This document shows positions 34,560 through 42,289 of a stretch of 49,808 bases of DNA, one piece after another. The stretch is from an uncultured Alphaproteobacteria bacterium (GTDB lineage: Bacteria; Pseudomonadota; Alphaproteobacteria; HIMB59; GCA-002718135). The stretch's first letter is position 1. Each line of letters begins with the position of its first letter. A program made the translations under genes and the position numbers. Under the pieces are notes generated by a model. It saw nothing but the letters and a program-made list of their open reading frames with translations. It made no database searches and was not told where the DNA came from. Location of the stretch: positions 1 to 49,808 of the forward strand of contig CACAAZ010000008.1 in NCBI GenBank assembly GCA_902530685.1. Reading direction: 5' to 3'.

Positions 34560-34562
34560 GTT

Positions 34563-36158
34563 TTAGTTTTTTATTGATTTAGTAATTGTTCTGTTAAGAA
34601 AAATTACCGGTCCTAATCCAGCAATAACAATAATTAGAGCTGCAAATGCTGACTCCTCCAACATTTCATCAGAGGCATATTGATAAACATAGGTTGCTAG
34701 TGTCTCAAAATTAAATGGTCTTAGTAAAAGTGTTATTGGAAGTTCTTTTAAGATGTCTACGAAAACTAATATTCCTCCAACTAGTAAATTTGTATACAGC
34801 AAGGGTAATATAATTTTTCTTATACTTTTGAAAAAACTCACACCCATTGTTCTTGATGCATCTAATAAGTTTGGATGAATTCTTGAGATACCTGATGTAA
34901 TGGCTCCATTACCAACAGCTAAAAATCTTATACTATACGCAAATAATAAAATTATAAATCCGCCAACAGCATAACTCATACGAAAATAAATTAAATCATT
35001 AAGCCACCCAACAAATACCACTATTCCAACAGCAAGAATTGTTCCTGGAAAAGCATAACCAGAAGAAGCAAAAAATATTAAAATTTTTTGGAAATTATTT
35101 GATTTATATGCTCCAACTATAATCATTAATAAGGATAGCAACATAATAAATGATGAAGAAATGAATGCTAAAGATATACTTGATAGTGTTATTTGAAAAA
35201 TTTCTAAAAAATTTATTATAGAATAACCTTTAATCACAAAATTCAATAAAATTGAAACAGGTATTATAAAACCAAGGCTTAAAGGTATTAGGCAAATTAA
35301 AAACAATAAAAAATTTTTAACACCAGAAACTGTTTGGGTTGGTGTATAAGATGCACCACTATATTTTTCATGAAATTTTCTGCTACGCCTACCCAAATAC
35401 TCTAAAGTTAAAAGTACTATAACAATCATAAATAAAATACTAGAAATCTGTGATGCGCCAGATAGACTATTCATTCCTAACCAAACATTAAATACGCCTA
35501 AGGTTAATGTTTCAATTGCAAAATAATCAACTGTCCCAAAATCAGAAATTGTTTCCATTAGTACTAAGGCCAAGCCAGCAATTATACCTGGACGACCAAA
35601 TGGAATAGCAACATTGAAGAATGAATTCCTTCCGTAAATAGAACTAGTTTGAAAAAAAGATATAGGTGTCGTTATAAATGATGCTCTAGTCATTAAATAT
35701 ACGTATGGATACAATACAGAAGACATTACCAAAATTGCACCTCCCATTGATCGCACATTTGGAAACCAGTAATCTTTTGAGCTCATCCAACCAAATATGT
35801 CTCTTAGCAATGATTGAAGAGGACCGGCATATTCAAAAAAGTCGGTATAAGTATAGGCAATAATATAAGCTGGGACAGCAGCTGGTAATAATAACATCCA
35901 TTCAAAAAATTTTTTCCCAAAAAAATTATATCTTGTCACTATCCAAGCAGTAGTCAAACCAAAGACTAAACTTAATCCTCCAACACCAAACATTAGAATT
36001 ATTGTATTCGTAAGATATCTGGGTAAAACAGTAGAAAATAGATGTGGCCATAGTGATGTATCACCTAAGATCGCGTAATAAAATATTGAAAAAATAGGGG
36101 CGATAATTACTAAAGCAATTATCGCCACAGAATTAGACCATAAATTAAAATTTATCAA
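34563..36158 (-). CDS. fbpB: Ferric-iron ABC permease (FbpB-like, fused two-half permease)
   Basis: A 531-residue permease with about twelve helices: two PotB/C-like permease domains joined in one chain, as in FbpB/SfuB. Two EAA-type loops are visible: one near residues 177-205 (TSSIYGRNSFFNVAIPFGRPG) and one near residues 427-450 (LLDASRTMGVSFFKSIRKIILP). It starts 17 bp after fbpA, so the pair is cotranscribed. Confidence 0.88.
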   Translation of the reverse strand: MINFNLWSNSVAIIALVIIAPIFSIFYYAILGDTSLWPHLFSTVLPRYLTNTIILMFGVGGLSLVFGLTTAWIVTRYNFFGKKFFEWMLLLPAAVPAYIIAYTYTDFFEYAGPLQSLLRDIFGWMSSKDYWFPNVRSMGGAILVMSSVLYPYVYLMTRASFITTPISFFQTSSIYGRNSFFNVAIPFGRPGIIAGLALVLMETISDFGTVDYFAIETLTLGVFNVWLGMNSLSGASQISSILFMIVIVLLTLEYLGRRSRKFHEKYSGASYTPTQTVSGVKNFLLFLICLIPLSLGFIIPVSILLNFVIKGYSIINFLEIFQITLSSISLAFISSSFIMLLSLLMIIVGAYKSNNFQKILIFFASSGYAFPGTILAVGIVVFVGWLNDLIYFRMSYAVGGFIILLFAYSIRFLAVGNGAITSGISRIHPNLLDASRTMGVSFFKSIRKIILPLLYTNLLVGGILVFVDILKELPITLLLRPFNFETLATYVYQYASDEMLEESAFAALIIVIAGLGPVIFLNRTITKSIKN

Positions 36159-36175
36159 AACAGATAACCTATAAT

Positions 36176-37189
36176 TTACCAGCCTACTCTATCAATGATT
36201 TTCTGAGCTATAGGAGCAAGTTCTGCTAGTTTTTCAACAGGCAGTTTATCTTCTTTAAATTCACCCCATGATTTTAACTCATCAGTTAATTGCATATCTG
36301 GATTAACCGGATATTCATAGTTTATAGAACTGTAGAGGACTTGCGCTTTTGGCTGAGTAAGAAATTCAAGTAGTGCAATCGCATTGTCTTTATTTTTAGA
36401 GTACTTAATCACACCTCCACCAGCAACATTTATGTGATTACCTCTGTCTTCTTGGTTAGTAAAAACTAATTCTATTGAGTTAGCCCATTCTTTTTGTTCT
36501 GGATTCTTTTCATTAAATTTCATTTTTCCAAAATAATATGTATTCATTACAGCAATGTCACAAACACCTTCATAAATTGCTTTTGCTTGAGCTCTATCAT
36601 TACCTTCAGGTTTTCGTGCTAAATTTGCAACGATGCCTGCCGCCCATTCTTCAGCTATAGCTTCTCCATTTGCAGCAATTATTGAAGCTAAAAGTGATCT
36701 ATTGTAGTCATGGCTGCCAGGTCTTGTACAAATTTTACCTTTCCATTTTGGATCAGATAAATCTTCTATTCTTTTAATTGAGTCTGTAGATATTCTTTCT
36801 TTTGATATTGCAACAATTCTAGCTCTCTTTGAAAGTGCAAACCATTTATAATTACTGTCTCTTAAATGATTTGGAATATTCATATTCAAAATATCTGAGT
36901 TAATTGGTTGCAAAATATCCTTTTCAACAAATTGGTTTAACCTTGCTATATCAACTGTTAATACCAAGTCAGCAGGTGTATCTTCACCTTCAGCTAAAAC
37001 TCTTTCTAGCAATCCTTTTTTTGCATGTAAAACATTTACCTTTATGCCAGTCAATTTTGTAAATTCCTCAAAGAAAGGATCTATTAAAATTGGCTGCCTG
37101 TAAGAATAAACATTAACCTCTTTGGCAAACAAGTTTAGTGAAATCGTAGATGCAATTAGTATCAATAGTAATCTAAAAATAATTTTCAT
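36176..37189 (-). CDS. fbpA: Periplasmic ferric-iron-binding protein
   Basis: A 337-residue family-1 iron-binding protein (FbpA/FutA group) with a signal peptide (MKIIFRLLLILIASTISLNLFAK). Iron ligands typical of the group are tyrosines: NVYSYRQPI near residue 29, NTYYFGKM near residue 217, and a near-C-terminal YEYPV. WANSIELVFTNQEDRGNHINVAGGGV matches this subfamily. Its leader contains a perfect stem-loop just before the ribosome-binding site. Confidence 0.9.
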   Translation of the reverse strand: MKIIFRLLLILIASTISLNLFAKEVNVYSYRQPILIDPFFEEFTKLTGIKVNVLHAKKGLLERVLAEGEDTPADLVLTVDIARLNQFVEKDILQPINSDILNMNIPNHLRDSNYKWFALSKRARIVAISKERISTDSIKRIEDLSDPKWKGKICTRPGSHDYNRSLLASIIAANGEAIAEEWAAGIVANLARKPEGNDRAQAKAIYEGVCDIAVMNTYYFGKMKFNEKNPEQKEWANSIELVFTNQEDRGNHINVAGGGVIKYSKNKDNAIALLEFLTQPKAQVLYSSINYEYPVNPDMQLTDELKSWGEFKEDKLPVEKLAELAPIAQKIIDRVGW

Positions 37190-37206
37190 TTAACCTTCTT
37201 TTTTTT

Positions 37207-37229
37207 GTGGAGATAATAAATATCTCCAC
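37207..37229 (-). other. 5'-leader stem-loop of fbpA
   Basis: GTGGAGATA and TATCTCCAC (37207-37215, 37221-37229) form a 9-bp perfect stem with a 5-base loop. On the minus strand it is followed by an A-rich stretch, then AGAAGG and the ATG of fbpA. No U-run follows, so it is not a terminator. It may protect the mRNA 5' end or be a regulatory target under iron limitation. The rest of this 196-bp gap holds only AT-rich sequence and the hsp20 terminator. Confidence 0.5.
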
Positions 37230-37350
37230 GTTATATGATTAAGAATCTTATTAAAAATTATCAGAATACGAATGTAGATCTATATGAATTTTTTTTTAAT
37301 ATCAGTGTTGTTAAAATTCATAAAATTAGATTTATTCTAAATTTAAAGTT

Positions 37351-37377
37351 AAAAATATTGGGGCCACTTTGGGCCCC
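37351..37377 (-). terminator. Intrinsic terminator of hsp20
   Basis: GGGGCC (37360-37365) and GGCCCC (37372-37377) form a GC-only 6-bp stem with a 6-base loop, 9 bp beyond the hsp20 stop. On the minus strand it is followed by AATATTTTT. It separates the heat-shock gene from fbpA downstream. Confidence 0.75.
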
Positions 37378-37385
37378 TATCAAAA

Positions 37386-37823
37386 CTATTTTATTGAAAT
37401 AAGTCTAGCTTTTTTTTCTTCTGGAATAATTCTCTCCAAATCAATCGCTAAAAGTCCATTCTTCAATTCAGCATCTTTGACTTTGATGTCTTCTGAAATT
37501 GTGAACGATCTTTCAAACTGTCTTGTTGAGATTCCTTTATGGATAACACCATTGCCATTTTCATTAACCACTTTTTCTTTAGGTTTATTTCTAACAGTTA
37601 GGTTGTTTTCTTTTAATTCAATCTCAATATCTTCTTTACTATATCCAGCGAGAGCAACTTCAATTTTATAGTTATGCTCATCAACTCTATGAATATTGTA
37701 AGGTGGATAATTTGTATTGTATCGTTCCGTAGACTCCAACATTCTATCAAATTCATCAAAAATTGAGTCAAATCCAACAGAGAATGGTCTTAGAGAATTC
37801 CAAACGGATAGGTTTCTAGTCAT
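37386..37823 (-). CDS. Small heat-shock protein (Hsp20 / alpha-crystallin family)
   Basis: A 145-residue chaperone starting at 37823 (MTRNLSVWNSLRPFSVGFDSIFDEF), just 3' of a strong AGGAG. An upstream in-frame ATG at 37865 would place the Shine-Dalgarno and the RNA thermometer inside the gene, so I rejected it. The alpha-crystallin domain spans about residues 38-135 (YKIEVALAGYSKEDIEIELKENNLTV; FERSFTISEDIKVKDAELKNGLLAIDL). The C-terminal IxI-like anchor is weak (ARLISIK). It holds unfolding proteins during heat stress, and is regulated by a sigma-32-like promoter and a ROSE-type leader. Confidence 0.93.
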   Translation of the reverse strand: MTRNLSVWNSLRPFSVGFDSIFDEFDRMLESTERYNTNYPPYNIHRVDEHNYKIEVALAGYSKEDIEIELKENNLTVRNKPKEKVVNENGNGVIHKGISTRQFERSFTISEDIKVKDAELKNGLLAIDLERIIPEEKKARLISIK

Positions 37824-37826
37824 AAT

Positions 37827-37880
37827 AACTCCTTTATTAAGCAAGTTTATTTTGTCCGCACCCACAATGGCATACAGACT
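37827..37880 (-). promoter_or_regulatory. ROSE-like RNA thermometer in the hsp20 leader
   Basis: The leader on the minus strand folds into two hairpins. The proximal one (37827-37847) pairs AACUU-G-CU with AGGAGUU across a 6-base loop: seven pairs including one U-G, with a single bulged G, sequestering the Shine-Dalgarno. UUGCU opposite AGGA is the diagnostic ROSE motif (U[U/C]GCU). The distal hairpin (about 37851-37877) pairs GUCUG with CGGAC and UGCC with GGUG. Such elements melt on warming and are common before alphaproteobacterial hsp20 genes. Confidence 0.7.
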
Positions 37881-37886
37881 TTAATG

Positions 37887-37914
37887 ATGTGGGAATGATT
37901 GTGTTTAATTCAAG
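37887..37914 (-). promoter_or_regulatory. Sigma-32-type heat-shock promoter of hsp20
   Basis: On the minus strand, CTTGAA (37909-37914) and CCCACAT (37887-37893) are 15 bp apart. They match the RpoH consensus CTTGAAA / CCCATnT, with spacing in range. The predicted start, about 7 bp downstream, gives a ~57-base leader that contains the ROSE-like element. Confidence 0.7.
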
Positions 37915-37920
37915 TCTTTA

Positions 37921-38577
37921 TTATTTTTTTCTTATAAACGATAATCCATCAGATAATGGGAGAAGAGAGAATTCCACTCTTGTGTCATTTTGTATTTTTA
38001 AATTTAAATCACGGATAGTTTTTGTTTGAGAGTCTTGTTTAGTTTCGTCAGCAACATCACCGTGCCAAAGCATATTATCAATAATTATTATTCCATTAGA
38101 AACTAATAGGTTTAGCGACAGTTCGTAATAATTTGGATAATTATTCTTATCAGCATCTATAAAAATTAAATCATAACTTTGTTGACGATCTATCATGCTT
38201 TGCATTACCTCAACACCATCTCCAATAATCGATTCAATTTTTGAACTTATATTATCTAATTCCCAATATTTTTTTGCTAAGGGTAAAAATTCATCTGAAT
38301 TATCAACAGTTACAATTTTTCCTGATTCAGGTAGACCTCTAGCCAAAAACAAAGAACTCATTCCTGTAAATCTTCCAATTTCTAAACAATTTTTAGCATT
38401 AGAAATTTTAGTAATCATTTCTAAAAACTGACCTTGTTCTTTTGCAATCTGCATTTGGGAAACACTACCAAGTTTTAAGGTTTCATTTTCTAGTTCAGTA
38501 ATTATTTTATCTTCTCGGTAACCTACAGTTTGTAAGTATTGCACAAGTGCTTCATTAATTTCAGTTTGGGTACTCAT
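37921..38577 (-). CDS. SAM-dependent O-methyltransferase (family 3)
   Basis: A 218-residue methyltransferase of the catechol/caffeoyl-CoA O-methyltransferase family. Motif I reads CLEIGRFTGMSSLFLA near residue 62; the metal-binding acidic residues are in LIFIDADKNNYPNYY and IIIDNMLWHGDVAD. The acceptor is unknown. The start shares one base with the deoA stop, so it belongs to the cdd-punA-deoA operon, though no nucleoside role for such an enzyme is established. Confidence 0.82.
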   Translation of the reverse strand: MSTQTEINEALVQYLQTVGYREDKIITELENETLKLGSVSQMQIAKEQGQFLEMITKISNAKNCLEIGRFTGMSSLFLARGLPESGKIVTVDNSDEFLPLAKKYWELDNISSKIESIIGDGVEVMQSMIDRQQSYDLIFIDADKNNYPNYYELSLNLLVSNGIIIIDNMLWHGDVADETKQDSQTKTIRDLNLKIQNDTRVEFSLLPLSDGLSFIRKK

Positions 38578-39887
38578 TAGTTTATGGTTTCAATTATTTC
38601 AGATAGTTTGTGAGTTTTTTTATCTGAAATTATGAAACAACTTTGTATTTTATTTATTAAATTATCATCTATATTTTTATTTGAGTATAAACTTAATAAA
38701 GGAGTTGAGGAATTTACTTCATCGCCTATATTTAGAACATTATCATATCCAACTCCGTAATCTATTTTATCGGTAACCTGTTTTCTTCCACCTCCAAGTT
38801 CAATAAGTATAAGGCCTAATTCTCTGGTATGAATTTTTTCTATCCAGCCTTGTTCACTAGAAAATACATCTTTTCGAACGGAAGTATTTATTAAATCTTT
38901 TTCATAAGATGATAAAATATTTTTTGGTCCACCCAAGGCCGCAACCATGATTTCAAATTTTTCTGCAGCTAGTCCATTATTAATAACCGTATTAATTTTA
39001 TTATAAGCCTCTTCTTTCGAAATTTTATAAATGTTTACCAATAGCGAAGATATTAATTCATTAGTGATCTTTTCTAATCGGTGATCTTTAAAATCATTTT
39101 TAATATATTTTATGCATTCTAATACCTCTAGTGTATGACCAGCACTTTTACCTAAGACCTGATTCATATCTGTTAATATAGCTTCGCAATGTAAACCTGC
39201 TCCTTTAGCGACTCTTACTAAGGAATTGGATAAATCTCTTGCTATATCAATAGTACTATTAAATGATCCATTACCAACTTTTACATCAAGTACTAAAGAT
39301 GCAAGACCACTTGCAATTTTTTTTGAAAGAATAGATGATGTTATTAAAGGTAAAGATTCTACTGTACCTACAATATCCCTTATAGAATATAATTTTTTAT
39401 CAGCTGGTGCTAAGTTAGAGGTTTGACCAATAATTGCACAACCAACGTCTTTTACAACTTTTTTAAAAGTATCTAAATCAGGCTTTGTGTTGTACCCAGG
39501 TATTGAATCAAATTTATCTAGGGTACCGCCAGTATGACCTAGACCTCTACCTGAAATCATAGGTACATACAGTCCACAAGCTGCAAGTATTGGCGCTAAT
39601 ATAACGCTCGTCTTGTCTCCAACACCACCAGTTGAGTGCTTATCACAAACCAAATCAGAATCTACAATCTCAGACCAATTAAGTGTATCGCCAGAGTTTG
39701 TCATCGCCTCAGTCAAACAAACAGTTTCTTCAGGAGTCATTCCATTTGCAAATATTGCCATGCTCATTGCTGCAATTTGTGCATCTGAAAAAGATCCATT
39801 GGTTAAACCGTCTACAAAAAAATTGATGTCTTCTTTTGACAGATCTTGGCTGTCTCTTTTTTTTCTAATTATTTCTTGAGGTATCAT
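38577..39887 (-). CDS. deoA: Thymidine phosphorylase
   Basis: A 436-residue pyrimidine nucleoside phosphorylase. The phosphate-binding signature DKHSTGGVGDKTSVIL lies near residue 83; MISGRGLGHTGGTLDKFDSIPG and SLPLITSSILSKKIASGL match the thymidine/pyrimidine site. It splits thymidine or uridine to base and (deoxy)ribose-1-phosphate. Length is standard. Its start overlaps the end of punA by 23 bp. Confidence 0.92.
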   Translation of the reverse strand: MIPQEIIRKKRDSQDLSKEDINFFVDGLTNGSFSDAQIAAMSMAIFANGMTPEETVCLTEAMTNSGDTLNWSEIVDSDLVCDKHSTGGVGDKTSVILAPILAACGLYVPMISGRGLGHTGGTLDKFDSIPGYNTKPDLDTFKKVVKDVGCAIIGQTSNLAPADKKLYSIRDIVGTVESLPLITSSILSKKIASGLASLVLDVKVGNGSFNSTIDIARDLSNSLVRVAKGAGLHCEAILTDMNQVLGKSAGHTLEVLECIKYIKNDFKDHRLEKITNELISSLLVNIYKISKEEAYNKINTVINNGLAAEKFEIMVAALGGPKNILSSYEKDLINTSVRKDVFSSEQGWIEKIHTRELGLILIELGGGRKQVTDKIDYGVGYDNVLNIGDEVNSSTPLLSLYSNKNIDDNLINKIQSCFIISDKKTHKLSEIIETIN

Positions 39888-40695
39888 CGAATTGAACTTC
39901 TTGTATAAATTGTTTAATTAAATTTAAAACATTGTTCTCTGCTAAACTTGCATTCTCTAAAGTTTCTTGATGACTTAATTTTGTTTTATTCATACCAGCA
40001 GCTAAGTTGGTAATTACACTGATGCCAATAACAGGAAGTCCGCAATGATTAGCAACTAAAACTTCTGGTACTGTAGACATTCCAACTGCATTTCCACCTA
40101 TTACTTTTAAGGCATTGATTTCAGCAGGTGTTTCAAAATTTGGTCCTGAGTACATACAATAAACACCTTCATAAATTTTTTGATCTATTTTTTTAGCGAC
40201 TTGTATTAGCTGATCTCTATAAAACTTATGGTACCCATCACTCATGTCATGAAAGCGAGGGCCATACTCTTCAGCATTGGGGCCAATAAGTGGATTGAAA
40301 CCACTCCAGTTAATATGATCTTTAATTGCCATTAGACTACCAGCCGGCATAGCTTCATCTAAACTACCTGCTGCATTTGTAACAACTAATAACTTGCACC
40401 CAATGTCCTTTAATACTCTTATGGGTGAAGCTAAGCTTTGAGGATTATGCCCCTCATAAATATGTGATCGCCCATACATACAAACAACATTTAAAGTATT
40501 TATTTTTCCTAAAACTAATTTACCTGCGTGACCTTTGACAGTTGGCTGTGGAAAATCAGATAATTGTTCATATGAAATTGATTCTTGAATATCTTTTTCT
40601 TCAAAAAAATTAGTTAGTCCGCTCCCTAAAATTACACCGATGTCTGGTGAAGTATTACTAGTTATTTCTAAAAATTTTTTGGCCGAAGGTAACAT
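39865..40695 (-). CDS. punA: Purine nucleoside phosphorylase, trimeric type
   Basis: A 276-residue PNP of the trimeric class. Motifs: GVILGSGL (phosphate), VKGHAGKL, GRSHIYEG, VTNAAGSLD, YSGPNFETPAEINAL and VGMSTVPEV. ITNLAAGMN supplies the Asn that favours 6-oxopurines (inosine, guanosine). It yields hypoxanthine or guanine plus ribose-1-phosphate, and could use inosine from the adenosine deaminase. Stop-start overlap with cdd of one base. Confidence 0.92.
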   Translation of the reverse strand: MLPSAKKFLEITSNTSPDIGVILGSGLTNFFEEKDIQESISYEQLSDFPQPTVKGHAGKLVLGKINTLNVVCMYGRSHIYEGHNPQSLASPIRVLKDIGCKLLVVTNAAGSLDEAMPAGSLMAIKDHINWSGFNPLIGPNAEEYGPRFHDMSDGYHKFYRDQLIQVAKKIDQKIYEGVYCMYSGPNFETPAEINALKVIGGNAVGMSTVPEVLVANHCGLPVIGISVITNLAAGMNKTKLSHQETLENASLAENNVLNLIKQFIQEVQFDDTSRNN

Positions 40696-41111
40696 TAAAG
40701 ATTCTCTGGGCCAAAAGAATCTGGAAGTAATTCTTCGAGCGTAGATGTTTTCATATGACCATTTTCGTTACACATATGAATCTTAATATCTAAAGTAGCA
40801 AATTCTCTTAACCTCTGTCTACAACCGCCACAGGGTGAGCATAATAATTCACCTGAACCTATAACCACAACTTCTAAAATTTTTTTGTTTCCATTAGATA
40901 TCATATTTCCAATTGCTGTTGCTTCGGCACACTGGGATTGAGGATAGGCTGCATTTTCAACATTACAACCAGTAATAATTTTACTATCTTCTGTTAGAAA
41001 AGCTGCTCCTACTTTAAAATTTGAATATGGCACATGAGCTTGCTCTCTAACTTTTTTTGCAGCCTTGAATAAACTATCAAAATTTTCTGAAACCATATTC
41101 TTGTTTAACAT
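40695..41111 (-). CDS. cdd: Cytidine deaminase
   Basis: A 138-residue tetrameric-type cytidine deaminase. NVENAAYPQSQCAEATAI has the first zinc Cys and the catalytic Glu; LCSPCGGCRQRLREF has the other two Cys. YSNFKVGAAF is the family start region. It converts cytidine and deoxycytidine to uridine and deoxyuridine for the phosphorylase encoded behind it. First gene of the salvage operon. Confidence 0.92.
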   Translation of the reverse strand: MLNKNMVSENFDSLFKAAKKVREQAHVPYSNFKVGAAFLTEDSKIITGCNVENAAYPQSQCAEATAIGNMISNGNKKILEVVVIGSGELLCSPCGGCRQRLREFATLDIKIHMCNENGHMKTSTLEELLPDSFGPENL

Positions 41112-41137
41112 GAAATTACTAAAAAAATTATTTATTT

Positions 41138-42289
41138 CTAAATCTTAAACAAATCTTGAGACAAATCAGGAAGTTCATCTCCCCAAAAAACTTCTTTACG
41201 TAAAAATTCTGGATCTTGGTTAAAACAAACAGACATTGCAGAATTATAAACAGCCCTTGAGTCAATAGTCGAATTTAGATCTCTTCCCTCAAATAATTCT
41301 TTCTTTTTTAGTCCAGGCCAATCTGTATAAACTTGAGATTTTTTTAGCAAGCCTCCAGCCATTAGTATTGCACTTCCATATCCATGCTCAGTTCCATAGC
41401 CTCCATTTTGTTTTATAGTTCGGCCAAATTCAGTTAGAGTAAGAATAAGAGTATTATCAAACGCTTGACCAAGATTTTCATGTAAAATAGTAACAATTTT
41501 ATTTACTTCTTCTAGTTCATCAGCATGCGCTCCATCAACACCTCCTTGAGCAGCATGGGTATCAAAACCATCTAAATCAAATACAGCAACTCGAGGACCA
41601 CTTTGATCTTTTAATTGTTTAGCAGCTTCAAGAGCAAGTTTTTTTCTATCATCAGAGTCAGTAGCTATTTGCATAGACAATGGTCTTTGTCTAATTGTAT
41701 CAAGTGTAGATTTAATTAGCTCGTTATGCTCACCCTTAAATTCATTATAAATTTGATCTATTAACTTTGTTTCAACAAAATCTGGTGATGGGAAGAAGTT
41801 ATTATTCTGTGGCACACCTCTTAATAAAAGTGGCATTGGTAAAGATATTGCCAAACCTTTTCCTATAATATTTGAAGCTAGTAATCCCCTGCCAAGCCAT
41901 CCCGTTTTTTCTTTGTATGGAATGTGTGCTCCAGTTTCCATTAAATTTTGTCCATCAAAATGTGATCTGCCTGTGTAAGGAATATTTGTTGCATGAACAA
42001 ATGCCGCTTGATTTTTTTGCCAGAGTTTATGAAAAATTTCTAATTTAGGATGAAGGCCGAAGTCGCTGTTCAAATTAAGAACGTCTTCCAGAATGAGTTT
42101 TTTTCTTAATTTTTTGAGACGTTTATCTCCAATAACAGGAACAGCTGTTAAACCATCCATTCCTCCACGAAGTGATATAATAATTAGATTTTTTTTCTGC
42201 ATTGAAGCGAAACTTATTTTTGGAAAATATCCAGAAAAAAACAATGTTGTTGATCCTCCAATTAGAAAATTTCTTCTTGTGCAGTTCAT
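41138..42289 (-). CDS. DUF1501 secreted protein
   Basis: A 383-residue DUF1501 member, related to the alkaline-phosphatase-like/sulfatase fold. The N-terminus is a twin-arginine-like signal (CTRRNFLIGGSTTLFFSGYF). Motifs: LIIISLRGGMDGLTAVP, VFDLDGFDTHAAQGG, and LTEFGRTIKQNGGYGTEHGYGSAILMAGG. Function is unknown; these proteins are nearly always paired with DUF1800, as here (4-bp ATGA overlap). Confidence 0.85.
   Translation of the reverse strand: MNCTRRNFLIGGSTTLFFSGYFPKISFASMQKKNLIIISLRGGMDGLTAVPVIGDKRLKKLRKKLILEDVLNLNSDFGLHPKLEIFHKLWQKNQAAFVHATNIPYTGRSHFDGQNLMETGAHIPYKEKTGWLGRGLLASNIIGKGLAISLPMPLLLRGVPQNNNFFPSPDFVETKLIDQIYNEFKGEHNELIKSTLDTIRQRPLSMQIATDSDDRKKLALEAAKQLKDQSGPRVAVFDLDGFDTHAAQGGVDGAHADELEEVNKIVTILHENLGQAFDNTLILTLTEFGRTIKQNGGYGTEHGYGSAILMAGGLLKKSQVYTDWPGLKKKELFEGRDLNSTIDSRAVYNSAMSVCFNQDPEFLRKEVFWGDELPDLSQDLFKI

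Noticed and set aside
37207-37229. Terminator reading for the stem-loop before fbpA
   Set aside because: No U-tract follows on either strand and the gene on its minus-strand side starts immediately after, so a leader structure is more likely.
37824-37865. Upstream start for hsp20 (14 extra residues)
   Set aside because: It would put the strong AGGAG Shine-Dalgarno and the ROSE hairpin inside the coding region; MTRNLSVWN at 37823 fits the family.
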